Assembly: GCF_905163445.1 (NCBI RefSeq) | Contig: NC_053196.1 | Coordinates: 14,471,501-14,535,500, forward strand | Direction: 5' to 3' | DNA: 64,000 nucleotides | Origin: Pararge aegeria | Lineage: Eukaryota; Arthropoda; Insecta; Lepidoptera; Nymphalidae | In this document: in pieces, positions 33,452 to 44,990 of the stretch | Position numbering within the stretch: the stretch's first letter is position 1 | Layout of the letters: each line of letters begins with the position of its first letter | The notes under the pieces: generated by a model | The model's database searches: none | Told to the model about the DNA's origin: nothing | What the model saw: the letters and a program-made list of their open reading frames with translations, nothing else | Position numbers and translations under genes: made by a program

Positions 33452-33775
33452 GGAGTGGTGATAGCCGTGGGTAGGACTTCCACTTCCCTTTCGGGGGGAC
33501 GAGTTCGAATCCTAGAACGCAATTCTAACTTTTCTAAGCTATGTGAGTTTTAAGTAATAAAAAAAATCACTTGCTTCAACGGTGAAGGAAAACATCGTGT
33601 GGAAACCTGCATACCTGAGAGTTCTCCATAATGTTCTCAAAGGTTTGCAAATTCCACCAATCCGCACTGGGCCAGTGTAGTCGACTACGGCCTTAGCCCC
33701 GTCTCATTTTGGGAGAAGACCCCTGCCCCGTAGTGGGCCAGTAATGGCTTCATATTATGATGATGATGATGAAGA
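33452..33775 (+). mobile_element. SINE family B, full length
   Basis: Head GTGGTGATAGCCGTGGGTAG, B box GAGTTCGAATCC, complete body and ATGATGATGATGAA end. Confidence 0.85.
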
Positions 33776-34224
33776 TAATGATGTATTTATCACCATCACC
33801 TAACATTAATTGTAACATACAATATGTATGAATGCTCTATAAGTGTCTGTTTAAGGTCTAAATAAATAAAACATTTTTGAATTTGAATTTCTATTATGAT
33901 GACGATGAAAAAATGGACTAGCACTTTTATGCAAACATGAATTAAAATCTACCTAATACCTATCGGTAGGTGCTTATTAAATATTGTGTAAAGAAAGCTC
34001 GCCTTAAAGGCGTAGGCGTGACAAGTCATAGAGTCAAGGGCGAACAAGTCTCGCGCCACATTGCAATACACAAGTTTAGCAGAGCTTGGGTTGTGCTCCG
34101 TCTATGTAGGCTATATATCCATAACGATATAAGCATGTTGTACAGGCTTGCATACACTAAGCGGGCAGACGATATAAAAATGGAAAAAATCTGCAAAACT
34201 TAAAGGTAGCTTAAGGTAGCATGC

Positions 34225-34365
34225 CACGAATAATTTGAGTACCTTATAGGCAAGAGCGAATAGGCTTTTTCTAGGCAAGCGCTCCAACCTAAACCTCATC
34301 ATTGCTTTCTAACGGGCTTGATTGTTGTCAAGCGCTGGCATATCGTTAATAAAAAAAAAGCTGAT
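34225..34365 (+). mobile_element. LINE 3' end, same family as 10795
   Basis: GAGTACCTTATAGGCAAGAG, TTTTTCTAGGCAAGCGCTCC and GATTGTTGTCAAGCGCTGGC, ending in an A-run near 34360. Confidence 0.6.
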
Positions 34366-34589
34366 CGTGAGCGATTTACTTTTATCCAGTTTCGTTCCTT
34401 CGACGATATTTATCAGATCTTTATCAAATTGAAATAGGACTTCAACGTAGGTGTGACATATCAAACAAGAAATACAAAGAAACACATGATATACAAAAAA
34501 AAAACAACAACAGTATTTTTTTGAAGTCGGTTATAAAAATCGTGTTATGCTTAGCTCGAGATAAAAAGATAAAAAAACCATCACCATCG

Positions 34590-34727
34590 GTATATTATAA
34601 GTATTTATGTGTTTTATATTCATAAAAATATTCAAGAGCTTTGTACCCATAACACAAGCTACGCTTACTTTGGAGGTACATGGCGATGTGTGTATTGTCA
34701 TAGTATATTTATTATTTATTTATTTAT
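34590..34727 (+). mobile_element. SINE family A, 5'-truncated
   Basis: Only the 3' part: TATATTATAAGTATTTATGT, ACCCATAACACAAGCTACGC, TGGCGATGTGTGTATTGTCA and the ATTTATT tail. Confidence 0.8.
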
Positions 34728-34735
34728 CACAATAT

Positions 34736-35162
34736 AACATTCTTTAGACGTTATTATTGAAGCATTGATCTTGACACACCCTAGATATAATAACGTGCCA
34801 GATTCCATTGTTTAAAAGTTAACGCGCAGATAATGATATCTTTTGTTCAAAGGCGCAGGCCTCAAGGTCCAAAGGCTTTGTGTACTTTACCCTCTTTCCC
34901 GGAAGCATGAAGGTTTTTTGGGTTAGCGAAGTAAAATTAGGGTCGAATTATTTGGCGAATTCAATTAATACAATTAAGGAAAATACGTTTCATATAATTT
35001 CAACTCTAACAAGGTTTTTCTCAAATGTAATGGAAATTTATCTCCAAGGCTCTGGGCTGATACCGACCAAGAAACGGCTGGGAAGGAACCGTTGGACCGT
35101 GGAACCGTCTAGGCCTATTTTTTTATTTAAAACAAAATTCAATTAACTATCTTTCATAAATT
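34736..35162. other. No gene seen
   Basis: The 88-codon frame at 34880-35146 has no recognisable domain. Compositionally like the flanks. Confidence 0.45.
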
Positions 35163-35280
35163 TTTCGGGAAGAAATCGCTATGTAGCGATAAGGCCGCGA
35201 AATTGTATACTTTTTGTTAAATTTTTATTTATAATTTTACTATATGTTTACAATAAAAGTATATTTATTCATTCATTAAT
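35163..35280 (+). mobile_element. LINE 3' tail with (CATT)n end
   Basis: GAAATCGCTATGTAGCGATA, AGGCCGCGAAATTGTATACT, CAATAAAAGTATATTTATTC. Confidence 0.62.
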
Positions 35281-35772
35281 TTTTTAAACATTAATTCTCT
35301 GATTAATTTCCCTTAAAAAAATGGGCTCAATTCAGCAGTCAAACCTGTGTGGTTTTAGATCTGTTATTGATCACGGAAACAGTCTTGTAATCATATTATC
35401 ACAATATGGTTAAAAACACTAACTTACAAGGACACAGAGAAAATACTTATGGCAAAAATGTTATAAATAGTTTACTTACTCTTACAACATACTAGTACAT
35501 TTTTTCTTTTCTATTTATGCCAACAAATATATATATATATATATTAATTTATATTTATTTATATATTTATTAATACATATTATCTACTAGTATCTTGGTA
35601 CCTATAATATATAAATATTTCGATCATAAAAGGAAGTCTTCTAGTCCTTTGTTAAAAAAAATAAGAAGTCATTCATGGTCTCCACGATACAGGCTACCTA
35701 GTATGGAGACCACTAGCAATTGATTTTTGTAATCTTTTTGAAAATAAAGTTTATTTTAAAGGAATCACACAA

Positions 35773-35888
35773 TAATCATTATTATCAATCCTTTACCGGC
35801 CAACTACAGGGCATGCTTCTCCTCTCAGAATTAGAAGGACTTAAGGCCGTAGTCCATTACGCTGGCCAAGTGCGGATAGAGTTCACGT
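35773..35888 (-). mobile_element. SINE family B tail region
   Basis: ATCATTATTATCAATCCTTT, CCGGCCAACTACAGGGCATG, GGCCAAGTGCGGATAGAGTT. Confidence 0.65.
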
Positions 35889-36465
35889 TAGGGGTGCGTC
35901 AAACTAGGTTGCCTCCGAAAGGGAAGCCGAAGCCAAGAAAAAAAAAGTGACATTTTAAGTTGGAGAATCACTCGGTGTGAGTAAACTGACAGTTATGAGG
36001 CGTGCAAAAGCATATTTGAGTTACATTTAAAGTTGGATTTAGAGTTTTCATATTTGATATTCACTTCTGCATTTTTGGTATGCAAAAAATGTCGCCGGTT
36101 AATTGCTACGTTGCTGCGTGAAAGCAAAACAAACAAACGTTTCACATTTGTATCGACTATTCATCATACTTTTAATAGTAGATACATGCAGCTCTTGTTC
36201 CATACCATATGAATTTTAATATATCGCAACAATTAATGCAACAATAAAACAAAGCCTGACTTCGGTACACAATATACGTAGTAGGCGTTCTAATTAAAAT
36301 TTCTGTATCTTGGGAAAGTTGCGCTGCTTTTGAGCACGTAGGCGTACCTCTTGAGTACGTCAAGGATAAGTATATTTTTCAGAAAAGGATGACTCATTTG
36401 TCAGTTTTACTTCGAATTTGCGCCTTTTGGGAGCTATACAATTTGATTTCGATACACTTCAGTCT

Positions 36466-36622
36466 TGTGAGAGACTTAGACGACGCAAACATACCTCCCG
36501 GTGTCTTAGTCTCTAACAATAGAATACTCAAGGTCGTCTGTGAAGGTATGCCGAGTCCTATTTCAGACTATCTGTTCATCGAGACAGGAACAGAAAATAA
36601 ACTAAGATCCTATGACATCTGA
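36466..36622 (+). CDS. Candidate orphan terminal exon, function unknown
   Basis: After an acceptor-like TACACTTCAG (to 36465) an open frame reads SLVRDLDDANIPPGV, then SNNRILKVVCEGMPSPIS and IETGTENKLRSYDI, ending at TGA 36620-36622. An AATAAA follows at 36711-36716, a fitting distance for a last exon. The frame is open upstream to an ATG at 36389. The composition looks coding, with no match to the repeat families here. No partner exon was recognised, and no family is known to me. It could equally be a retrocopy scrap or chance. Confidence 0.25.
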
Positions 36623-37435
36623 AATAAGTTTATTAACTATTTCACTTAGATGTAAGTTTTAATGTATACATATAATAATGTTTATAATACTCCCTTCAAT
36701 GGGTAGTTGAAATAAAGACGAAATTGCGTTTCTGTGAAAATACAAGAAACAACATTTAAAGCCCTTACTTCAGGTCTTTAAAATCAAATAATTTCTTCTT
36801 AAAAATAAACTGTTAAACATTTTTTTTAAATGTCACTTATCACTGTAAAAACATTGGTGACTTTCAGAAAAAATTCGATATATAAGTAAACTCGAGAAAA
36901 GAGTTCTTTACATACATTTAATTTAATTCTTTGTATATTAAAGCTGATATATGGGTTTATATGCGTCAACTAACAAACTTTATTATTATTAATCTACGTT
37001 ACACACTAAGTTATTAATAAAACAAAATGTTATTATGGCTATTTTAATGAAAACATATGGTATTCATATGGCACTCGGCCGCACCGTTAAAGCAAACCAG
37101 AGCGTGAAGTTTGTACTGATATTTCTCATACGGTTGCCAGATGACAGATTATCGCGAGAAACTCGATGTTTTTTTTTTGTTTTACGGTTAAGTTTCAAGC
37201 TAAGATTAGAAATTACCAGAACTACACAAAGAGCATTGAAACTCAATCTACTAAGATCGGCAACTTGTATAATCTGTGTGGTGTATTTAGTAAAACGGTA
37301 TAGGCTGTTGCCTTCGATTTCGTTCGCATTTGTTTTAGTTCTTTAATAATCCTAAGCCTCTAGTTTACACGGGATAAATCGTTACTTATAATAAAACTGT
37401 AACAGGTCAAATTCAGTACATTGAAGATACCTATC
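36623..37435. other. No gene seen
   Basis: AT-rich. The 103-codon frame at 37035-37346 is unrecognised and overlaps an antisense frame, so it is likely chance. Confidence 0.45.
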
Positions 37436-37720
37436 GACGGCCGACTGGCGCAGTGGGCAGCGAACCTGCTTTCTGAGTCGTGGCCGTGGGTTCGATTCCC
37501 ACAACTGGAAAATGTTTGTGTGATGAACATGAATGTTTTTCAGTGTCTGGGTGTTTATCTGTATATTATAAGTAATTATGTGTATTATATTTATAGAAAT
37601 ATTCATCAGTCATCTTAGTACCCATAACACAAGCTACGCTTACTTTGGGGCTATGTGGCGATGTGTGTAATGTCATAGTATATTTATTTTTTTATTTTAT
37701 TTATTTTATTTACATTTACA
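37436..37720 (+). mobile_element. SINE family A, full length
   Basis: GACGGCCGACTGGCGCAGTG head, GGTTCGATTCCC B box, complete body and long ATTT-rich tail. One of the best preserved copies. Confidence 0.88.
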
Positions 37721-37893
37721 TAAATAATTCACCATACAATTTATTATGCTTGCGTTTAGATTTAGACCTGTTCTTTAATCCCGCTGCTCTAGCAATTGCA
37801 TAAGGCAAAATAATAGATTGTGCACTAGTGCATATAACATGACACTGTATCGAAGACGTTCTTTAATATCAATTAAGCAAGGATAAAATTGAT

Positions 37894-38200
37894 TGAATTG
37901 ACTTAATTATTTACACTCTGTTGTAAATTCCATATCGAAGAAGTAAATCAGTGATATTCGACGTGTAGACGACAAGGCGAAGTGGCAGACGATTTCCCTT
38001 ACGCAACGGTGAGCGTTGTGGTTTTTAGTGCGATGTCTCGGGTTTGATCTAGGCAGGGGCAATATGGGAATTTATTAAATATATAATTTCATTCATTTTG
38101 AGACTTAGTTATTTACACTCTGTTGTAAATTCTATATCGAGGAAGTAAATCAGTGATATTCGACGTCCAGACGACCAGGCGAAGTAGTTGTTGTTTTAGT
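37894..38200 (+). repeat. 209-bp tandem duplication including a SINE C head
   Basis: ACTTAATTATTTACACTCTG at 37894 recurs as ACTTAGTTATTTACACTCTG at 38103. Both continue with GTAAATCAGTGATATTCGAC and a CAGGCGAAGT-like SINE head. The second copy runs on into the complete SINE C. Confidence 0.85.
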
Positions 38201-38460
38201 GCGAAGTCCCGGGTTCGGCCTCTGGCAGGGACAATTTGGGAATTTATGATTTCAAATTTTTTTATGGTGGGAAACTTCGGCTGTGGCTAGTTACCACACT
38301 GCAAACAAAGACGTGCAGTGCCGCTAACCGATTCCGTTTCGGTACGATGTCGCGTAGAAACCGATTAGGGTTTAATATAACTGTCATACCTAACAAGTTA
38401 ACTCGTTACCATCGTAGCATCATAACTTATCATCAGGTGAGATTATGGTCAAGGGCTAAC
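38200..38460 (+). mobile_element. SINE family C, following a duplicated head
   Basis: CCCGGGTTCGGCCTCTGGCA, TGTGGCTAGTTACCACACTG, GTCGCGTAGAAACCGATTAG and CATCAGGTGAGATTATGGTC. Its head and 5' flank are repeated at 37894-38102. Confidence 0.78.
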
Positions 38461-38658
38461 TTTACAAATAGAGGAATTTACAAATAAAACGTATTTGCTA
38501 ATCATAAGTCAATCTATCATAGAAACCCTGACACAATATTAATTCCACACAAATGTGATTTCTTTTGTTATCAGATACTGCTTTCAGTCGCTCTCTTCTT
38601 GAAGTAAAGAAGTCAAGGCTGATCATCATGATTATGTCTAACATTTTTATCACTGTAA

Positions 38659-38726
38659 TGAATATAGATATCTTAATAGATCTTTTTGTATGTGTTTATG
38701 AATATAGATATCTTAATAGATCTTTT
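38659..38726 (+). repeat. Short direct repeat, 40-bp period
   Basis: GAATATAGATATCTTAATAG followed by ATCTTTTT occurs at 38659 and again at 38699. Confidence 0.9.
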
Positions 38727-38754
38727 TTTATGTTTTAGCTTGTCCCGGACATTA

Positions 38755-38885
38755 ATCGTTAAAGCCCGATAACCCGCTCTTATTCAGGATGGTGGGTTTA
38801 ACATCTTAAACCGTCCTATAAGGCATAGGAATCTCTTTTCTCAACGGTGTACCATTGATAAGCTGTGGATGATGAAATGTTGAAA
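38755..38885 (+). mobile_element. SINE-like family F fragment
   Basis: ATGGTGGGTTTAACATCTTA and ATTGATAAGCTGTGGATGAT resemble the 3' half of 63238-63505. Confidence 0.45.
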
Positions 38886-39107
38886 TATAGCTAGATAGCC
38901 TTGAGTACATAGTATCTACATACAAAGATTTGAGTACATATTATGGTACGAGTACATTCTATTCATAGTTCTATATACTGGAACAGCATTGACAAAGGCA
39001 TGCGCTTGGTCTCTAGACGGAACCGGTTGTTGAACGTTCGCTTTGTACAGACTCGACCACAGTTTAGCAACCGTACAGTTAGGAATTTTCATGCATTTCA
39101 AAAGCCT

Positions 39108-39316
39108 TATTAACATTATAAATCCGTGTTTGTTTGCTTGTACGTCCTTCCGTCACGCCTTAATTAAGCAAACAATCAATTTGGTTTTTGACATAGAGTT
39201 AGGTGCAAATACGGAGAGTAACATTGGCTACTTTAGATCCCAGGAAAAGAAACTGTTCACACGGGATTTTTATGAAACCGTAATTAAAGTGGACTAAGAA
39301 TCCGGGCAACAGCTAG
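39108..39316 (+). mobile_element. Helitron-like repeat
   Basis: The 5' part TTATTAACATTATAAATCCG and the 3' end CCGGGCAACAGCTAG followed by T match the family at 54339. The internal TAGATCCCAGGAAAAGAAAC recurs in altered form at 45870-45945. Confidence 0.6.
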
Positions 39317-39500
39317 TTACGGAGTAAGTGTGATGGCGACAGAGACCGTCCTGCCGTTTAACGTGACGCCAATGCGGGTCGATTTTACTACCAAAGCGCG
39401 CAAAAAAATGGCCGCACTCGTGACATCACAGTAGCTATATAGAAAGTCCTTGTTCCATTACTAAAGGTTTTGGTATTGATAACACAAAACGGAGCAATGT

Positions 39501-39582
39501 AAAATCACTGCGTGTATCAAGTTTGTTGTAATTACAAACTATAGTTTGTAATTACAACAAACTTGATACACGCAGTGATTTT
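39501..39582. repeat. Perfect 82-bp palindrome
   Basis: The left arm 39501-39541 starts AAAATCACTGCGTGTATCAA. The right arm 39542-39582 is its exact reverse complement with no spacer. No coding content. Origin unknown; MITE-like or a replication-born inverted duplication. Confidence 0.95.
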
Positions 39583-39624
39583 CGAAGTTAGAGCGGTACG
39601 AAATTGTTATTATAGACTTTTTTT

Positions 39625-39930
39625 ATTTTTTTATTGTAATAATTGACGGACCAAGCAGATGGCCCACCTGATGGTAAGAGGAAAAGCATCCGCTATGAAC
39701 AGAGCAACACTTCACAGGACATGCAAGGAGCACGTCCTGCAACATGCCGCCCTGTGTCCAGCAATTTGAGCCGTAGGTGTTAAGCCTTCATGTGTCTGTA
39801 ATTACACCGGCAACCACACCTTTCAGACCGGAACACAGCATTGCAACAATGCTGCTTAGCGGCAGAAATAAGCATGGCGGTAGGACTTCCCCGGACTAAC
39901 TCTGTCACAAGAAGCTCTACTACTTCTAAA
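39625..39930 (-). repeat. Repeat family G, longest copy
   Basis: The + strand reads GACGGACCAAGCAGATGGCC, then GTAATTACACCGGCAACCAC, GCTGCTTAGCGGCAGAAATA and a CTCTGTCACAAGAAGCTCTA end. Other pieces are at 6230-6325, 23330-23556, 43128-43200, 45008-45040 and 52619-52712. No coding; class unclear. Confidence 0.6.
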
Positions 39931-40850
39931 CTACGTTGTTATACTTCGATGGTTCACCTGTCATGGCGGATTGCTTAATTTGGCAGTTTTATTTATTGAA
40001 ATTAAATACCAATCTCACTTCGAATATATAATCATAATAGGTACATGATAAATACAATGTTTTAGCGATTCTTTGTTACTGCCATTATGCCTGTTATGAA
40101 CTGTATGGTCGCTAAGCTGCGTCTAAGCGCTCGACATTTCACAGTCAACAGTCACCTTCGCTTAAAGTTATGTGAGTTATGCGTTCCGTGCGATAGCCAT
40201 CGTTTTTCTTATAATATTTCAAGTTAGTTTGTGTAGCCGAATTATTTGATTGATTTCTTTAATTTGCTAACAAATATTTAACTGAAAATAGTTATCTCAA
40301 TGAGAAAAATGCGCTTAACTCGGTTCATAAAGCATCAGATGTATATTTTAGCCAAAAGATAATCTTTAGGGCTGTTAATGAACAGCAATTACCGTTGCTC
40401 GGATCACGAGAAGTAAAGAAAGCGAATCCTTTTTTTAAATTTATTTATGTTAAGTGTTACAATCAGTACATCTTATATTAATATAGAAACAGAATGTCTG
40501 TCTGTAACACCAGAAATAAAGGGTGTAAAGCTCAGCATTTGTCACGCATGATAAGAACATGCATGACCTTGATTTTCAGCTGAGACAACTAAGAAATAAT
40601 ATAGAAAAAAAAAGTGAAGCAGGTAATTAAATAAACGTTCCACTAAAGTTATAGAAGTAGCAAAATTGTGATTAAAGTCGAACTATAAAAACAAAAGGTT
40701 TTCTCGGTCACTATAAATACTAAATAGTTTTGTTATATTTGCCTTTGATGTTTTGCAATGATGGTGGTCCCATCCCAGATAAAAGATTTATTTTATTTCC
40801 ACAGTCCACTATACGCCTCTCGACTATATGGATACCATAAATTCAAAATT

Positions 40851-40915
40851 CTAAAATGTTTCATTCATGTAGACCTTATTACAAGCACTTATGAAGCTTT
40901 CATACATTTAACATG
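40851..40915 (-). mobile_element. CR1-like LINE 3' tail scrap
   Basis: TTCAAAATTCTAAAATGTTT, CATTCATGTAGACCTTATTA, CAAGCACTTATGAAGC. It follows the 3' end at 59545 with mismatches. Confidence 0.55.
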
Positions 40916-41639
40916 AAACACTAATGTTAGTGATGTTGATAACTGCATTCGTTAACTTAAAACTAAAGCTAGGAGGGTTCCAAACGCGCCCTGGTCTACA
41001 CACCAGCCAGCCAACAACAAACTTAGCCAGGTTTTTTTTTTGTTATCACCATCTCACAGTCTAGTTAATGTTGAGCTATGAAGTGAGAACAACTCATACC
41101 CAAGCTTTTTTTATCCAACATGTAATCCTTAATATTATAATAGGATTTTTATATAAGCTTACGTTTTATATAAACTTTGAACTTATTGAGAGACATCTCA
41201 ATGATTTCATCTGGTAATTTGTTATAAAAAGATATACAATTACCCTTAAATGAATTACTAATTTTATGCAGCCTAGTAAACTGCACTACAAGTTAATTTT
41301 TACTTCTAATATTAAAATATTGTTACAGTCAATTTTTGACATTTTTGTGTAGGTACATAGAATTATTTTAACGTACAACACACAAGCGGCATAATATGAA
41401 TTATGTATATGATAACGAAGCCGTCGACCGTCCTATTGATATTCCGGTGTTCTCCTCCATTGTTTGCGTTGGTTGTTACTGGGAATCCTTCAACGTCAGC
41501 TCACAAACCGGTCCCGTTTAAACCGCATCTCACTGTATATTACGAGTACGTTTGAGGCAGTTCCAGAGGAATCCATGAGCCAACTAAGCAATTGCTTAGT
41601 GCATCAAGAAAAACAAAGTAAACAGCATCGAAAAATACT

Positions 41640-41745
41640 TGCTAGCAAGTGAACAGTGGCCTGCATAGAGGGTATTCACAGGAGAAGGAGATTTTCTTCA
41701 TTTTATATCATCTGTATACCCTGTGCACACCCTCTATGCACGCCA
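41640..41745. repeat. Foldback repeat
   Basis: TGCATAGAGGGT near 41666 and ACCCTCTATGCA near 41729 are complementary. The interior GGAGATTTTCTTCATTTTAT resembles 52325-52350 in intron 2 (GGAGATTTTCTCCATTTTAA). Confidence 0.55.
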
Positions 41746-42490
41746 GTGCAAGCGAATGGCATGACCATTTAGACTTACTCATTTTATTAGAGCAATGGCC
41801 TGGCTATAAATTTGGGTTAATAAAGTGCGTGGTACTGTTGTAGCCTAGTCACGGCCGAAGCCACTGGATACAAAAGATACTAGCTATTTTTATGTTTTTG
41901 TTTGTTTCGCTTTGTAGTATCGTTCAACTCATAACTCCATAAATAAATAAGCCATTTAATCATTAAACATCAAATTACAAAAAAAAATGATATAAATAAA
42001 ATAAAGAAAATCTATATAATAAACATGCATTAAAGTTAGTTGGGTACCCATCTGTGGGTAAAGGCCTCCTCCATCATGTAATTGTACATAGCTCCATACT
42101 ATTTATTAAATCATTGGAAAGTGTGTTCAACGCTTATTAAAATGAAAAGTATAAATGTTTGTTTAATTGTCAGATCACGCAAATCTCTGAGAAATGTTAT
42201 ATGTTTTTATCTCGCGGAATGCTTATTTATAAATATACATAATATTATACGAAAGTACATACATAATGTATGCCGTGTTGATACGGACAGTCATCTGTGC
42301 AGTAGCAATTTCTTTTTAACCGATTTCAAAAATAAGCGGAGCTATTTTTTATATCTTTACATAACTTTTTTTTTAACAACCTTATAAATCAGTCCTGTTA
42401 TAGTATAATAATTCGGACCAAATTGTGTACTAAAATGTTCCAATATAGGTGTTAATAAAAACGAAGAATATTTAAAACTTATTTTAACTT

Positions 42491-42756
42491 ACACGCAGGG
42501 AACGAAAAAAACATAGAAGGATATCTAACAAATTGTCTTTCAAAATGGGTACCAATCAGTCAAGATTGTTTCTAATACAAAATACATGATTGGTTCTACT
42601 GTATGTTATGCAGCACGGGACGAGCCGTGATTGGCCGGCAGTTAATCCGTCAGCATTGTGACTAGTGAACTAAACGCCAGTCTCACCGAGGATACGTTTT
42701 CGTTGGTCAATTTTCGAGCTGTAGTTATGCTTCTATGTTTTTTTCGCTGCCTGCAC
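42491..42756. mobile_element. MITE with about 27-bp terminal inverted repeats
   Basis: CGCAGGGAACGAAAAAAACA at the left (42494 on) and TGTTTTTTTCGCTGCCTGC at the right pair with few mismatches. About 265 bp, no ORF. Confidence 0.7.
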
Positions 42757-42809
42757 GTATTTTGAACTCGAGCGATTATTAATTTTTCTCAAGTTTATTT
42801 TGTCACCTT

Positions 42810-42916
42810 TATAGCAAGTCATTTTGAATTGCTGAAAACGCATATAGCTTCGAAAGGGACCGAGTGCGATCCCAGCACAGCTGCAGCTGTCCTAACCACT
42901 AGGCTATTACCGCTAC
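42810..42916 (-). mobile_element. SINE family B-like head, diverged
   Basis: TAGCAAGTCATTTTGAATTG, GCGATCCCAGCACAGCTGCA and CCTAACCACTAGGCTATTAC resemble a decayed minus-strand tRNA-like head. Confidence 0.45.
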
Positions 42917-43127
42917 TAGTAATATCGTAAGGTTGTATTATACACACAAATAGAACCTTGATAGGTGTAAGAAACAAATAGGATATCGAATTAACTTTAT
43001 ACACTTGACCTTCGGAGGCTTTAGAATAAAATGTCGGAAAGTAAATTGATTTATTCCGTTTAAATGGGATGCAATTAAGACCATATGAAGATAAAATCTT
43101 TTGACTTAACATGAGTAGTAGTACAGC

Positions 43128-43200
43128 TTTTTGTGTCAGAGCTCGTCCTGGGAAGTAGTTATCATGCTTATTTCTGACGCTAAGCAGCGTATGCCAGACT
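43128..43200 (+). repeat. Repeat family G fragment
   Basis: GTGTCAGAGCTCGTCCTGGG and CATGCTTATTTCTGACGCTA match the complement of the end of 39625-39930. Confidence 0.55.
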
Positions 43201-43430
43201 AGTGAAAAACGGACAGACAGACAGATGGACGGACAGTGGAGTAGCTTTGGGTAAGGAACCCTAAACAGATGGTTTTCCCAAGCTACTTTTAAATGTTATC
43301 TTTTGATATCTTCGTTCAAATCTCTCTGTCAAGGATCAATGTCTGGAAACAAGATAAAGATAAGAAATCCCAGATGAGATCACAACATTTATCTGTCGTC
43401 ATGTAACTTGTTTGTGTAAAACATTAATTT

Positions 43431-43679
43431 GACTGCCGATTGGCGCAGTGGACAGCGACCCTGCTTTCTGAGTGGGTAAGTCCGTGAGTTGGGTTCCACA
43501 ACTGGAAAATGTTAATGTGATGAGAAACTATTTAGGTTTTCAGTGGCTGGGTGTTTATCTATATGTACATTGTTTACAAAAATATTCATCAGGCATCTTA
43601 GTACCTTAACAAAAGCTACGCTTACTTTAGGGCTAGATGGCATTGTGTGTACTGTCCTAGCATATTTATTTATTTATTC
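43431..43679 (+). mobile_element. SINE family A
   Basis: GACTGCCGATTGGCGCAGTG head, altered B box (GAGTTGGGTTCC), tail GCTAGATGGCATTGTGTGTA and (TTTA)n. Confidence 0.82.
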
Positions 43680-44021
43680 AGTTTTTGTTCTGAATCTACA
43701 TTGACGCGTGCTACATAAGTACTCGTATGTTGTGTGCTTTCTAAGATAGTTTTTTTTGTAGAGATGTATCGAACTTATATTGACTTTCAATAAAATCGCT
43801 ATTTTTATTTTATTTTATGGAAATTCGGTTCAAGGACATTGGATTGGATTCGGTGTGACCTTTTCCTACTAAGTACATGACTCGTCGGAACAAAAGTAGA
43901 GACCTTTAGTATAAAAAGGTACAGGACACAATAAACATGATTTTATTATACATATTACAGATTTTATATACATTAGCGATGTGATGTCTTCGTATCATAA
44001 TCGGATGCCTAATAATTAAGT

Positions 44022-44304
44022 TGATTCCTATAGGAAAAAAACGTTTCAAGAACTCTTATGCGATGTCTAACGACATTAGGCGCGATCTTAAGTTACGACA
44101 CTGATTCGGCGGAAACTGACACTTGACAGATGAAAAAAAATATGAAGTCGGTTGTTTTTAAAGAATCTTAAATCCTTCTGAACAAATAATATAATACAAA
44201 CACATAATACCACACCTTGAGGGAAGAACCATAGACAAGTTAGGTTATATGAGTTGGCTAGTGAAAATCGATTGGTGAAAGGTAAATTTATACCTAGGAA
44301 TCTT
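44022..44304. mobile_element. MITE-like repeat related to 18102
   Basis: GATTCCTATAGG at the left and CCTAGGAATC at the right, with the shared interior TGTCTAACGACATTAGGCG. About 200 bp longer inside than the copy at 18102. Confidence 0.5.
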
Positions 44305-44438
44305 CTTTCATTAGGCGTTTATAACTTAGCGGGCATAAGATTAATAATGCACTATGAATTTGGTCAGACTTAAGAAAAAGTTCAAGCGAGACAATGACAT
44401 ACATTTGTCACGTTTTAACACTAAGTATAAATAATGTT

Positions 44439-44687
44439 GACGGCCGATTGGCGCAGTTTGCAGCGACAATGCTTTTTGAGCCCAAGGCCGTGGGTTCGAT
44501 TCCCACTACAAATGTTTGTGTGATGAGCATGAATGTTTTTCAGTGTCTGTGTGTTTATATGTATATTCTAAGTATTTATGTAAAAATATTCATTAGTCAT
44601 CTTAGTACCCATAACACAAGCTTCTCTTACTTTGGGGCTAGATGGCGATGTGTGTATTGTCGTAGTATATTTATTAAAAAAAAAAAA
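44439..44687 (+). mobile_element. SINE family A, about 190 bp upstream of SH2D4 exon 1
   Basis: GACGGCCGATTGGCGCAGTT head, GGTTCGATTCCC B box, full body, and an A-rich end in place of the (TTTA)n tail. Confidence 0.85.
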
Positions 44688-44875
44688 TAAGCCTAGTAAA
44701 GTTAAAGTAGGTACGCTATACAAAATCCATAACCTTAAGGAATCAATCATATTTATTCATGCTCTATACAAATATTGTACTAAGGCTACATAAGTCTGGA
44801 GGAGGTTGTAAGGGCTAGGACGTAAAGTAGCGTTTATGTGCAGAGAGACCTAATATAATTTTATTTTTATTACAG

Positions 44876-44990
44876 GACCGCCACAATGCTGCAACAGATC
44901 CTGCGAGACATGTGGGTGGACCCGGAGATCCTTGCCGAGCTCGACGAGACTCAGAAACAAACTCTCTTCTGCAAGATGCGCGAGGAACAG
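44876..44990 (+). CDS. SH2D4A: SH2D4 coding exon 1 (with 10 nt of 5' UTR)
   Basis: A pyrimidine-rich tract ending in TACAG at 44875 is the acceptor. Ten untranslated bases precede the ATG at 44886, whose context CCACAATG suits an animal start. It codes residues 1-35 and stops at donor GTAAAT (44991), phase 0. An acceptor before the start codon means at least one noncoding exon lies upstream, either in this window or beyond it. Confidence 0.9.

Larger units (their letters stand above)
39931..42490. other. No gene seen apart from listed repeats
   Basis: Contains the CR1 scrap at 40851 and the foldback at 41640. The remaining 2.3 kb is AT-rich with no coding signal. Confidence 0.5.
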
